Below are positions 44,531 to 52,916 of a stretch of 64,000 nucleotides of DNA, one piece after another. The translations under genes were made by a program, and so were the position numbers. Origin of the DNA: Prauserella aidingensis (lineage in GTDB: Bacteria > Actinomycetota > Actinomycetes > Mycobacteriales > Pseudonocardiaceae); assembly GCF_024171865.1 (NCBI RefSeq), contig NZ_JAMTCN010000011.1, positions 1 through 64,000 of the forward strand. The letters are read 5' to 3'. The notes beneath the pieces are model-generated. The model did no database searches, had not been told where the DNA came from, and saw nothing but the letters and a program-made list of their open reading frames with translations. Numbering within the stretch: position 1 is the stretch's first letter; the number at the start of each line of letters is the position of its first letter.

Positions 44531-45706
44531 TCACTGCGTGAGCAGCGACTCCACCTGACCGGCCGCGAGGGCATGGTCGATCACCATGAACGCCGCACCG
44601 GACACGCCGGCCTCGTCGCCGGAGCGCAACGGCACGATGCGCAGGTTTTGCGTCGCCAACGGCAGCGAACGCTGGTAGACCGCTTCTCGCACCCCGGCGA
44701 TCAAGTGCTCACCCGCCAGCGAGAGCGCCCCGCCGACCGCGAGCACGGACGGGTTGAACAGGCTCACCGCCGTCGCGAGCACCTCCCCGATGTCGCGGCC
44801 GGCCTGCCGGATGTACTGCAACGCGGGCACCGAGCCGTTGCGGGCGAGCGTGACGACATCCGCGCTGCTGGTCGCGGGGACACCCGCCTCGGTCAGCTTC
44901 GCCGCGATCGCCGCGCCGCTCGCGACGGCCTCCAGACACCCGACATTGCCACAGCGGCAGCGGACATCGGTGTCGTGCGGCACCCGGACGTGGCCCATGT
45001 CGCCCGCCGCACCCTGCGACCCCCGGTGCAGCCGGCCGTAGCTGATCAGGCCGCTGCCGATGCCGGTGGCGACCTTCACGAACACCATGTGCTCGTGCTC
45101 GGCCCAGTGGGCGCGGTACTCGCCGAGCGCCATGATGTTGACGTCGTTGTCCACCAAGGTCGGCGCGCCGAGCTCGGCGCGCACGAACGCGGGGACGTCG
45201 AACCCGTCCCAGCCGGGCATGATCGGCGGATTGGTCGGCTTCCCCGACAGGTGCTCGACCGGCCCGGGCAAGCCGATGCCGACGCCGAGCAGATCGCATT
45301 CGCCGCGCCCGGCCTGAGTGAGCAGCGCGCGGCCGCGGTCGCACACTTCCCGGAGCACGACCTCGGGGCCTGCCGCGATGTCGAGCACCTTGTCCTCCTC
45401 CACCAGCACGTCGCCCGCGAGGTCGGTGACCGCGAGCTTGGCGTGTGTGGCGCCGACGTCGGCGGCGAGCACCACCCTGGCCGCCGGGTTGAAGGCGACC
45501 GTCGTCGGCGGACGGCCGCCGGTGGAGTTGGCCTTGTCGCTGAACTTCAGCAGACCCGAGCTGAGCAGGGTGTCGATGCGCTCGGCGACGGTCGAGCGTG
45601 CCAAGCCGGTCTCGGCGGACAGCTCGGCGCGGGTGCGCGGCCGTCCGTCGCGCAGGAACTGGAACAGCGCCGCCGTGCCCGCCGGCGACAGCTCACCCCG
45701 CGTCAT
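44531..45706 (-). CDS. ROK family transcriptional regulator
   Basis: The 391-residue protein has an N-terminal winged helix (RTRAELSAETGLARSTVAER) and a ROK sugar-kinase fold: VVLAADVGATHAKLAV, VDNDVNIMALGEYRAHW and GIGSGLISYGRLHRGSQGAA. The zinc site CRCGNVGCLEAV is also present. It is divergent from the sugar ABC operon and is the obvious candidate repressor, released by a sugar or sugar phosphate. Confidence 0.92.
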   Translation of the reverse strand: MTRGELSPAGTAALFQFLRDGRPRTRAELSAETGLARSTVAERIDTLLSSGLLKFSDKANSTGGRPPTTVAFNPAARVVLAADVGATHAKLAVTDLAGDVLVEEDKVLDIAAGPEVVLREVCDRGRALLTQAGRGECDLLGVGIGLPGPVEHLSGKPTNPPIMPGWDGFDVPAFVRAELGAPTLVDNDVNIMALGEYRAHWAEHEHMVFVKVATGIGSGLISYGRLHRGSQGAAGDMGHVRVPHDTDVRCRCGNVGCLEAVASGAAIAAKLTEAGVPATSSADVVTLARNGSVPALQYIRQAGRDIGEVLATAVSLFNPSVLAVGGALSLAGEHLIAGVREAVYQRSLPLATQNLRIVPLRSGDEAGVSGAAFMVIDHALAAGQVESLLTQ

Positions 45707-45818
45707 GTGATCGCCTTCCTTCCCCTCGTCAGCAGAATTCGCTGGTTCGACACTAGAACAGCCGCGACTTCTCGCGCCGTAGATGCGGCCATTTGGATGT
45801 AGCGCAGCGAACTTCTGA

Positions 45819-45857
45819 TTGACGCTCAGGCAAAAGTGCGCTTATAGTCCACCGCTA
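45819..45857 (+). promoter_or_regulatory. strong promoter of the sugar ABC operon, probably leaderless
   Basis: TTGACG (45819-45824) and TATAGT (45843-45848) are 18 bp apart and close to the sigma-70-type consensus. Transcription should start near 45855-45857, at the ATG. No Shine-Dalgarno sequence lies before the ATG. An imperfect inverted pair (AGCGCA...AACTT near 45801-45813 and AAGTGCGCT at 45834-45842) overlaps the promoter and may be the ROK operator. Confidence 0.72.
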
Positions 45858-47395
45858 TGAGCTCAAGGGAGAGCGAGATCACAGCCGATGCCGGGCAGGA
45901 GCCCCTGCTGCAGATGAGCGGCATCGTCAAGCACTTCCCCGGCGTGAAAGCGCTGGACGGCATCGACCTCGAGGTGCGGGCCGGCGACGTCCATTGCCTG
46001 CTGGGCCAGAACGGCGCGGGCAAGTCGACGTTGATCAAGGTGCTTGCCGGAGCGCACCAGCCGGACGGCGGCACGATCCGCTGGCACGGCGACGACATCC
46101 GCATCGCCAATCCGCAGGACGCGATCGACCACGGGATCGCCACGATCTACCAGGAGCTCGACCTGGTCGACGGGCTGACCGTGGCGGAGAACATCTACCT
46201 CGGGCACGAGCGCGCGCGGTGGGGTGTCGTCGCGCGCGCCGAAGCGAACCGCTCAGCCGCGGAGCTGCTGCGCCGCCTCGGTCATCCCGAGGTGGCCCCC
46301 GATGTCGAGGTGGGGCGACTGTCGGCCGCGGGAAAACAGATCGTGAGCATGGCCCGTGCGCTGTCGCACGAGGCGGAGCTGATCGTGATGGACGAGCCGT
46401 CGGCCGTGCTGGACCAGGAAGAGGTCGCGCGGCTGTTCGGCGTGATCCGCGAACTGGCGGCGCAGGGTGTGGCGATCGTCTACATCTCGCACCGGCTGGA
46501 GGAGATCCGCGAGATCGGCGACCGGGTCACCGTCCTCAAGGACGGGCGTACCGCCGCCACCGGCCTCCCGGCGGCCGAGACGCCGACGTCGGAGATCATC
46601 CGCCTGATGACCGGCCGGTCGATCGAGTACGTCTTCCCGGAACGGCCGGAGCGGCAACTGGGCGACACCGTGCTCGAGGTGTCGGGGCTGAGCAGGCCGG
46701 GGGAGTTCCACGACGTGTCGTTCACCGTGGCCGCCGGGGAGGTCGTCGGCCTCGCAGGACTGGTCGGCTCCGGCCGCTCGGAGATCCTGGAGACGATCTA
46801 CGGCGCGCGCAAGGCCCAGGCAGGCACGGTGTCCGTCGCAGGACGCCGGTTGCGCCCGGGCCGGGTCGGAGCCGCGGTGGCCGCGGGCGTCGGGCTGTGC
46901 CCCGAGGAACGCAAAAGTCAGGCACTCGTGCTGCACGAGTCGGTGGCGCGCAACATCTCGCTCGCCAGCCTGGGCCGGTTCGCCCGCGGTGGTTTCGTCA
47001 ACCGTCGTGACGAGCGGCGAGCGGCCGACGAGCAGGTTCGCGCTCTCGACGTGCGGCCTGCCGACGCGGAGCGGCACGCGGGCACGCTCTCCGGCGGCAA
47101 CCAGCAGAAAGTCGTGCTGGCGCGCTGGCTGCTGCGGGAGTGCCGGGTGCTGGCGTTGGACGAACCGACACGCGGCGTCGACGTCGGCGCGCGGTCGGAG
47201 ATCTACGCGCTGATCAGGGACCTGGCGGCAGGCGGCATCGCGGTCGTTGTCGTCTCCAGCGAGATCGAGGAGGTGATCGGGCTGTCCGACCGCGTCCTGG
47301 TGGTCTCCGACGGCGCTCTCCTCCACGACGGTCCCGCCGACGAGATCGACGAGCACCAGGTGCTCGACATGGTGATGGAAGGAGACGCGGCATGA
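45857..47395 (+). CDS. sugar ABC transporter ATP-binding protein (RbsA/MglA type)
   Basis: The 512-residue protein is two fused ABC domains. Domain 1 has CLLGQNGAGKSTLIKVLAG, an altered signature (LSAAGKQIVSMARAL) and LIVMDEPSAVLD. Domain 2 has a degenerate Walker A (GLVGSGRSEIL), LSGGNQQKVVLARWLL and LALDEPTRGVDVGA. This matches importers of pentoses, galactose, inositol and autoinducer-2. The substrate is not readable. It is first in an operon with the permease by four-base overlap. Confidence 0.93.
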   Translation: MSSRESEITADAGQEPLLQMSGIVKHFPGVKALDGIDLEVRAGDVHCLLGQNGAGKSTLIKVLAGAHQPDGGTIRWHGDDIRIANPQDAIDHGIATIYQELDLVDGLTVAENIYLGHERARWGVVARAEANRSAAELLRRLGHPEVAPDVEVGRLSAAGKQIVSMARALSHEAELIVMDEPSAVLDQEEVARLFGVIRELAAQGVAIVYISHRLEEIREIGDRVTVLKDGRTAATGLPAAETPTSEIIRLMTGRSIEYVFPERPERQLGDTVLEVSGLSRPGEFHDVSFTVAAGEVVGLAGLVGSGRSEILETIYGARKAQAGTVSVAGRRLRPGRVGAAVAAGVGLCPEERKSQALVLHESVARNISLASLGRFARGGFVNRRDERRAADEQVRALDVRPADAERHAGTLSGGNQQKVVLARWLLRECRVLALDEPTRGVDVGARSEIYALIRDLAAGGIAVVVVSSEIEEVIGLSDRVLVVSDGALLHDGPADEIDEHQVLDMVMEGDAA

Positions 47396-48432
47396 CGACC
47401 GCATCCGACGAGAGAACCGGCGCCGGCGCGCCCGGTGGAGACACCGACGGGCCGTTGAGCCGGGTCACCGCGATGTTCTCCGGTCCTGCCGGGCGCAACC
47501 TCGGTCTGGTGTTTGCGCTGCTGCTGCTGTGCATCGTCGGGGTGATCACCGCGGGCGATCGGTTCGTCAGCTTCGACAACATGATGACGATCCTGCGCCT
47601 CGCGTCGGTGATCGGCGTGGTGAGCGTCGGGATGACGTTCGTGATCACCGGCGGCGGTATCGACCTGTCGGTCGGTGCGATCGTGGCGCTGTCGTCGGTG
47701 TGGGCGTCGACCCTCGCCACGCAGACGCTCGCGACGGACACCCACTGGATCGTCATGGTCACCACGGCATTGCTGGTCGGCGCGGGCTGCGGCCTCGTCA
47801 ACGGGGCGCTCATCGCCTACGGCAGATTGGCCGCGTTCATCGTGACGCTGGCGATGATGGCCGGTGCGCGCGGCCTCGCGGAGATCATCGCGCAGAAGCG
47901 CACGCAGGTCGTGACGGTCAGCGACTTCATCGACGTCATCGGCGGCAGGGTGTTCGGCATTCCGGTGCTCGTGATCATCTTCGCGGTGGTCGCCGTCGCG
48001 GGCTGGATCCTGCTCAACCGCACCACGTTCGGCCGCCGCACCCTCGCCGTCGGCGGCAACCCGGAGGCCGCGAGGCTGGCGGGCATCAACGTCAAGCGCC
48101 ACACCACGCTGCTGTACGTCATCGTGGGTGTCGCCTGTGGACTCGCCGCGGTGATGCTGCTGGCGCGCACCACCGCGGGGACCTCGACGCACGGCATGCT
48201 CTACGAGCTCGACGCCATCGCGGCCGTCGTGATCGGCGGGACGCTGCTCTCGGGCGGTCGCGGCACGATCGTCGGCACCGTCTTCGGCGTGCTGATCTTA
48301 ACCACGCTCACCAACGTCTTCACGCTCAACAACCTCGACACGTCCACCCAGGCCGTCGCGAAGGGCGTGATCATCGTCGTCGCCGTGCTGCTGCAACAGC
48401 GCGTCGCGGCCCGCAACGGCTCCCCACCGTGA
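47392..48432 (+). CDS. sugar ABC transporter permease (RbsC type)
   Basis: The 346-residue protein has about nine or ten membrane helices. BPD_transp_2 features are GMTFVITGGGIDLSVGAIVA, GLVNGALIAYGRLAAFIVTL, AVGGNPEAARLAGINV and IAAVVIGGTLLSGGRGTIVG. It overlaps the ATPase gene and precedes the receptor by 65 bases. Confidence 0.93.
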   Translation: MTTASDERTGAGAPGGDTDGPLSRVTAMFSGPAGRNLGLVFALLLLCIVGVITAGDRFVSFDNMMTILRLASVIGVVSVGMTFVITGGGIDLSVGAIVALSSVWASTLATQTLATDTHWIVMVTTALLVGAGCGLVNGALIAYGRLAAFIVTLAMMAGARGLAEIIAQKRTQVVTVSDFIDVIGGRVFGIPVLVIIFAVVAVAGWILLNRTTFGRRTLAVGGNPEAARLAGINVKRHTTLLYVIVGVACGLAAVMLLARTTAGTSTHGMLYELDAIAAVVIGGTLLSGGRGTIVGTVFGVLILTTLTNVFTLNNLDTSTQAVAKGVIIVVAVLLQQRVAARNGSPP

Positions 48433-48497
48433 ACCGCGCGGAACACGCGCGACCCCTACGCGAAACCCATCGGAACCCACTCCCCGAGGAGAGAACC

Positions 48498-49541
48498 ATG
48501 CCGCAGCGCAGCAGCAGACTCCTTCGTGCCACCGGCGCCGTCGCGGCGCTCGCCCTGCTCACCACCGCCTGTACCGGCAACGATCCGGCGGCGCAGGAGA
48601 ACAACAGCGACCCGAGGGCGGTCAGCTCGAACGACGACCCCGGCAAGGAAGTCGTCATCGGCTTCTCCGGTCCCGAGGCGGACCACGGCTGGCTGGGTGC
48701 GATCAACTCGACCGCCGTCGCCGAGGGCAAGAAGTACGAGGACGTCACGCTGCGGGTCGCGGAAGGCACCGACGACCCGAGCATGCAGATCAGCCACATC
48801 GAGACGTTCATCAACGACGGCGTGGACGCGATCGTGCTGCTGCCGACCGACGGCGCGGCGCTGACCAAGGTCGCCACGCAGGCGATGGACGCGGGCATCC
48901 CGGTCGTCAACGTCGACCGCGAGTTCTCCAGCGAGTTCGCCGCACGCACCACGATCCTCGGTGACAACTACGGCATGGGCGTCTCGGCCGGCACCTACGC
49001 GTGCAACCTGGTCGAGGAGAACGACCTCGGCGGCGACGCGGTGGTGACCGAGATCGCGGGCACCGACTCGCTGCCACTGACCCAGGACCGCTCCGACGGG
49101 TTCAAGGACGCGCTGAAGGAGTGCAACCAGAACGTCGACCACCGGGTGGCCGGGGACTTCACCGTTGAGTCCGGTGAGCAGGCGGCATCGAACCTGCTGC
49201 AGGCCGTGCCGGAGATCGACATCATCTGGAACCACGACGACGACCAGGGCGTGGGCGTCAAGGCCGCGTTCGACAACGCCAACCGTGACGAGTTCTTCTT
49301 CATCGGTGGTGCCGGCTCGAAGAACGCGATGCGCTGGATCCAGCAGGGCGAGATGGAAGCCACCGTCCTCTACCCGCCGACACAGGCCGCCGACGGTGTC
49401 CGCCTCGCGCGGCTGCTCGCCCAGGACAAGGGCATGTCCGACCTGGTGCAGCGCGAGGTGCCGCGCCGGATCGTGCTGAACGCCCCTGTGGTGACCAAGG
49501 AGAACGTCGAGGAATACCTCCCGCTCGGGTTCGAGTCCTGA
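48498..49541 (+). CDS. sugar ABC transporter substrate-binding lipoprotein (RbsB type)
   Basis: The 347-residue protein has a lipoprotein signal ending LLTTACTG and a periplasmic-binding type 1 fold: VVIGFSGPEADHGWLGAINS, DAIVLLPTDGAALTKVATQA, AGIPVVNVDREF and IDIIWNHDDDQGVGVKAAFD. Asp and Arg residues in VDREF and LTQDRSDGFKDAL are where ribose/inositol-type receptors bind sugar hydroxyls. GAGGAGAG precedes the ATG. Confidence 0.92.
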   Translation: MPQRSSRLLRATGAVAALALLTTACTGNDPAAQENNSDPRAVSSNDDPGKEVVIGFSGPEADHGWLGAINSTAVAEGKKYEDVTLRVAEGTDDPSMQISHIETFINDGVDAIVLLPTDGAALTKVATQAMDAGIPVVNVDREFSSEFAARTTILGDNYGMGVSAGTYACNLVEENDLGGDAVVTEIAGTDSLPLTQDRSDGFKDALKECNQNVDHRVAGDFTVESGEQAASNLLQAVPEIDIIWNHDDDQGVGVKAAFDNANRDEFFFIGGAGSKNAMRWIQQGEMEATVLYPPTQAADGVRLARLLAQDKGMSDLVQREVPRRIVLNAPVVTKENVEEYLPLGFES

Positions 49542-49578
49542 GATCGCACGACACCCACGAACCGCCCGGGGAGGGCTG

Positions 49579-50766
49579 ATGACGCACGCGGACAGAGCGC
49601 CGATCGGGATCGGCATGATCGGCTACGCCTTCATGGGGATGGCGCATTCCCAGGGATGGCGTAACGCCAAGAGCTTCTTCGACCCGAAGCTGGAGCCTCG
49701 GCTGGTCGCGCTCGGCGGGCGCGACCGCGCCAAGGCCGAGGAGATGGCTCGCCGGTTCGACTGGCAGAGCGTGGAAACCGACTGGCGCGCACTGATCGCC
49801 AGGGAGGACGTCGGCCTCGTCGACGTCTGCACCCCCGGCGACACGCACGCCGAGATCGCGATCGCCGCGCTCGCGGCGGGCAAGCACGTGCTGTGCGAGA
49901 AGCCGCTCGCCAACTCGGTCGACGAAGCCGAGAAGATGGCCGAGGCCGCCGAACGAGCCCACGCCGAGGGTGTTCGGGCGATGGTGGGATTCACCTACCG
50001 GCGCGTTCCCGCGCTCGCGCTCGCACGAAAACTCGTGCGCGACGGCCGGATCGGCACGCTGCGCCATGTGAGGGCGCAGTACCTGCAGGACTGGCTCACC
50101 GACCCGGCCGCGCCGTACTCCTGGCGGCTCGACGCCGCCCGGGCGGGTTCCGGCGCGCTCGGTGACATCGGTGCCCACGTGATCGACCTGACCCAGTTCC
50201 TCACCGATGAGCACATCACCGGGGTCAGCGCCACGCTGGACACCTTCGTCCCCGAACGCCCACTACCCGACGGCGACGGCACCGGCCGGGTGACCGTGGA
50301 CGACGCGGCGGTGTTCCTCGGCCGGTTCAGCGGCGGCGCGATGGCCTCCTTCGAAGCCACCCGCTACGCCGCAGGCCGCAAGAACGCCATTCGCATCGAG
50401 CTGAACGGGACCGAGGGCAGCCTCGCGTTCGACTTCGAGGACATGAACACCCTGTGGTTCCACGACGCCTCGGCGCAGGCCGAGACGCAGGGCTTCACCC
50501 GGATCCTCGTCACCGAGCCGACGCACCCGTATCTCGGCGCGTGGTGGCCACCCGGCCACCTGCTCGGCTACGAACACGGCTTCTCGCACCAGGCCGCCGA
50601 CCTGCTCACCGCGATCGCGGAGGGCACCGACCCCGAGCCGTCGTTCGCCGACGGGCTGCGGGTGCAGCGGGTGGTCGCCGCGGTACAGGCCAGCGCGGCG
50701 GCGGGCAGCCAGTGGGTCGCCGTGGACGAGACGAAGACAGCAGGAACGACGAGGGAGGTGGCGTAA
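49579..50766 (+). CDS. Gfo/Idh/MocA family NAD(P)-dependent oxidoreductase
   Basis: The 395-residue protein has the Rossmann start [40 protein letters not shown], the family [20 protein letters not shown] and the catalytic region [20 protein letters not shown]. Such enzymes oxidise sugars or inositol at one hydroxyl, often to 3-keto compounds. Its stop shares a base with the next gene's start, so the two probably act in sequence on the imported sugar. Confidence 0.92.
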   Translation: MTHADRAPIGIGMIGYAFMGMAHSQGWRNAKSFFDPKLEPRLVALGGRDRAKAEEMARRFDWQSVETDWRALIAREDVGLVDVCTPGDTHAEIAIAALAAGKHVLCEKPLANSVDEAEKMAEAAERAHAEGVRAMVGFTYRRVPALALARKLVRDGRIGTLRHVRAQYLQDWLTDPAAPYSWRLDAARAGSGALGDIGAHVIDLTQFLTDEHITGVSATLDTFVPERPLPDGDGTGRVTVDDAAVFLGRFSGGAMASFEATRYAAGRKNAIRIELNGTEGSLAFDFEDMNTLWFHDASAQAETQGFTRILVTEPTHPYLGAWWPPGHLLGYEHGFSHQAADLLTAIAEGTDPEPSFADGLRVQRVVAAVQASAAAGSQWVAVDETKTAGTTREVA

Positions 50767-51767
50767 TGGCACGACCGGTCACCCTGTTCACCGGGCAGTG
50801 GGCCGACCTGCCGTTCGAGGAGGTCGCGAAGCTCGCATCGGAGTGGGGCTACGACGGACTGGAGATCGCCTGCTGGGGTGATCATCTCGACGTCTGGCGC
50901 GCGGTGGAGGACGAGTCGTATCTGCAGTCCCGGTTGGACATCCTGGACAAGTACGGACTCGGCGTGTGGGCGATCTCCAACCACCTCAAGGGGCAGGCGG
51001 TCTGCGACGACCCGATCGACGCGCGCCACAAGGCGATCCTGCCGGAGCGGATCTGGGGTGACGGCGAGCCGGAGGGCATCCGGCAACGCGCGGCCGAGGA
51101 GATGAAGCACACCGCCCGGGTCGCCGCGAAACTCGGCGTGAACACCGTCGTCGGCTTCACGGGTTCGGCGAGCTGGAAGTACGTGGCGATGTTCCCACCG
51201 GTGCCCGCCGAGCTCGTCGAGGCCGGGTACCAGGATTTCGCCGATCGGTGGAACCCGATCATGGACGTCTTCGAGGCCGAAGGCGTGCGGTTCGCGCTCG
51301 AGGTGCACCCGTCGGAGATCGCCTACGACTACTGGTCCACCGTGGCCACCCTCGACGCGATCGGGCGCCGGGAGTCGTTCGGCCTCAACTGGGATCCGAG
51401 CCACATGGTGTGGCAGGACATCGACCCGGCCGGGTTCCTCGTCGACTTCGCGGACCGGATCTTCCACGTCGACTGCAAGGACACCAAGCGCAACACCGGC
51501 AACGGCCGCAACGGCAGGCTCGGCTCGCACCTGCCGTGGGGCGACCCGAGGCGCGGCTGGGACTTCGTGTCCACCGGGCGCGGCGACGTGCCGTGGGAGA
51601 CGTGTTTCCGCGTGCTGAACTCCATCGGCTACGACGGTCCGATCTCGATCGAGTGGGAGGACGCGGGCATGGACCGGCTGCGGGGCGCTCCCGAGTCGCT
51701 GCGGTACGTGCGCGAGCAGTTGTTCGATCCACCGGACGCCGCGTTCGACGCGGCGTTCAGTTCCTGA
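50766..51767 (+). CDS. cytoplasmic sugar phosphate isomerase/epimerase family protein (TIM barrel)
   Basis: The 333-residue protein has AP-endonuclease-2-like TIM-barrel motifs with metal ligands in [17 protein letters not shown] (Glu), [14 protein letters not shown] (Asp, His), [15 protein letters not shown] (His, Asp) and [12 protein letters not shown] (Glu). It is paired with the dehydrogenase. The pair resembles inosose or keto-sugar processing modules, but no substrate can be named. Confidence 0.9.
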   Translation: MARPVTLFTGQWADLPFEEVAKLASEWGYDGLEIACWGDHLDVWRAVEDESYLQSRLDILDKYGLGVWAISNHLKGQAVCDDPIDARHKAILPERIWGDGEPEGIRQRAAEEMKHTARVAAKLGVNTVVGFTGSASWKYVAMFPPVPAELVEAGYQDFADRWNPIMDVFEAEGVRFALEVHPSEIAYDYWSTVATLDAIGRRESFGLNWDPSHMVWQDIDPAGFLVDFADRIFHVDCKDTKRNTGNGRNGRLGSHLPWGDPRRGWDFVSTGRGDVPWETCFRVLNSIGYDGPISIEWEDAGMDRLRGAPESLRYVREQLFDPPDAAFDAAFSS

Positions 51768-51847
51768 ACCTCGACACCCGCGCGCCTCGCGTGCGGTTGC
51801 ACCCGATCCTGACGTCTCCAACGAAGTAGTACGGAAAAGGAGGGTTC

Positions 51848-52807
51848 ATGTGTTACGGATTCGATGGTGAGAGCGCGATCCGCCGCTCGCTCGGTGAGCG
51901 GGGCCTCAGCAGACGAGGCGCATTGCGGACCGCACTCGGCGGTGCCGTCGGTGCCGGCCTGCTCGCCGCCGGCGTGGCCGCACCGGCGGCACAGGCGACC
52001 ATCAAAGGCACCGGCCGGCCCCTGGTGCCGCCGGGGCTGATCAGCATGCAGTTGTACACGGTGCGTTCCGCACTGCAGGGTGAGCCGGGCTTCGACGCCA
52101 CGTTGCGGATGCTGGCCGACACCGGCTACCCGAAGGTCGAGCAGGCGCTCGGCTACTTCGGCCGCACCGCGCGGGAGCTGCGCGAGTTCTACGACGGCAT
52201 CGGCATCTCGGCGACGTCCGGCCACGACGACATCAGCGACAGTGAACAGGCGCTGCACACCAAGATCGACAACGCGCTCACTCTCGGCCAGTCGTACATG
52301 GTGGTGCCGTACCTGAACTCGTCCGACAAGGCCGACTGGCAGCGATGGGCCGAGCGGATGAACCACGAGGCCGAGGTGGCCCGGTCGGCCGGACTGCACT
52401 ACGGCTACCACAACCATGCGCACGAGTTCACCACCGACCTCGGTGGTGGCGTCACGCCGTGGCAGGTGCTGACGTCCGAACTGGACCCGAAGCTCGTGCA
52501 CCTCGAGATCGACATCTACTGGGTGGTCCGCGGCGGCATCGAGAGCGGCGACGGGGCGAGCGACCCCGAGGGCTTCGCCATCGACGTGATGCGGTCCGCG
52601 CCGCAGCAGGTGCTGCAGTACCACGTCAAGGACCGGCACGCCCACGACGGCGACATGGCCGACCTGGGCACCGGCCACATCGACTTCGCCCGCATCTTCC
52701 GCGCGCACTCCGTGCGGGAGTACATCGTCGAGAACGACACCCCGGACGTGAGCGTTCCCCGGACCTCCGAGGTCGGCTACTCCTACCTGCGCAACCTGCG
52801 CTTCTGA
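51848..52807 (+). CDS. Tat-exported isomerase-like TIM-barrel protein with an MCYGFDG leader
   Basis: The 319-residue protein starts MCYGFDGESAIRRSLGERG, followed by a twin-arginine signal (LSRRGALRTALGGAVGAGLL). A sugar isomerase/epimerase fold follows: LISMQLYTVRSAL, YGYHNHAHEFTTDL, LVHLEIDIYWVVRGG and YHVKDRHAHDGDMADLG. Tat export means it folds in the cytoplasm and acts outside. The seven-residue leader before the signal resembles a short motif I remember from other actinobacterial Tat proteins. It lies between the cytosolic isomerase and the secreted PQQ dehydrogenase. Confidence 0.87.
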   Translation: MCYGFDGESAIRRSLGERGLSRRGALRTALGGAVGAGLLAAGVAAPAAQATIKGTGRPLVPPGLISMQLYTVRSALQGEPGFDATLRMLADTGYPKVEQALGYFGRTARELREFYDGIGISATSGHDDISDSEQALHTKIDNALTLGQSYMVVPYLNSSDKADWQRWAERMNHEAEVARSAGLHYGYHNHAHEFTTDLGGGVTPWQVLTSELDPKLVHLEIDIYWVVRGGIESGDGASDPEGFAIDVMRSAPQQVLQYHVKDRHAHDGDMADLGTGHIDFARIFRAHSVREYIVENDTPDVSVPRTSEVGYSYLRNLRF

Positions 52808-52821
52808 GTCCCCTTCCCGTT

Positions 52822-52849
52822 GATCGGCCGGTCGTCACCGGAGCCGATC
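52822..52849 (+). terminator. hairpin between the Tat isomerase and the PQQ dehydrogenase genes
   Basis: GATCGGC (52822-52828) pairs with GCCGATC (52843-52849), and CGGT/ACCG forms an inner stem with a two-base bulge. It begins 15 bases after the stop and may lower expression of the next gene. Confidence 0.45.
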
Positions 52850-52916
52850 CCGTCCCAGTGGCGTGCGGTCACCTCAGCCGCGCGTCTGGTCTCCCCCTAT
52901 CCGAGGAGAGTTCGTC

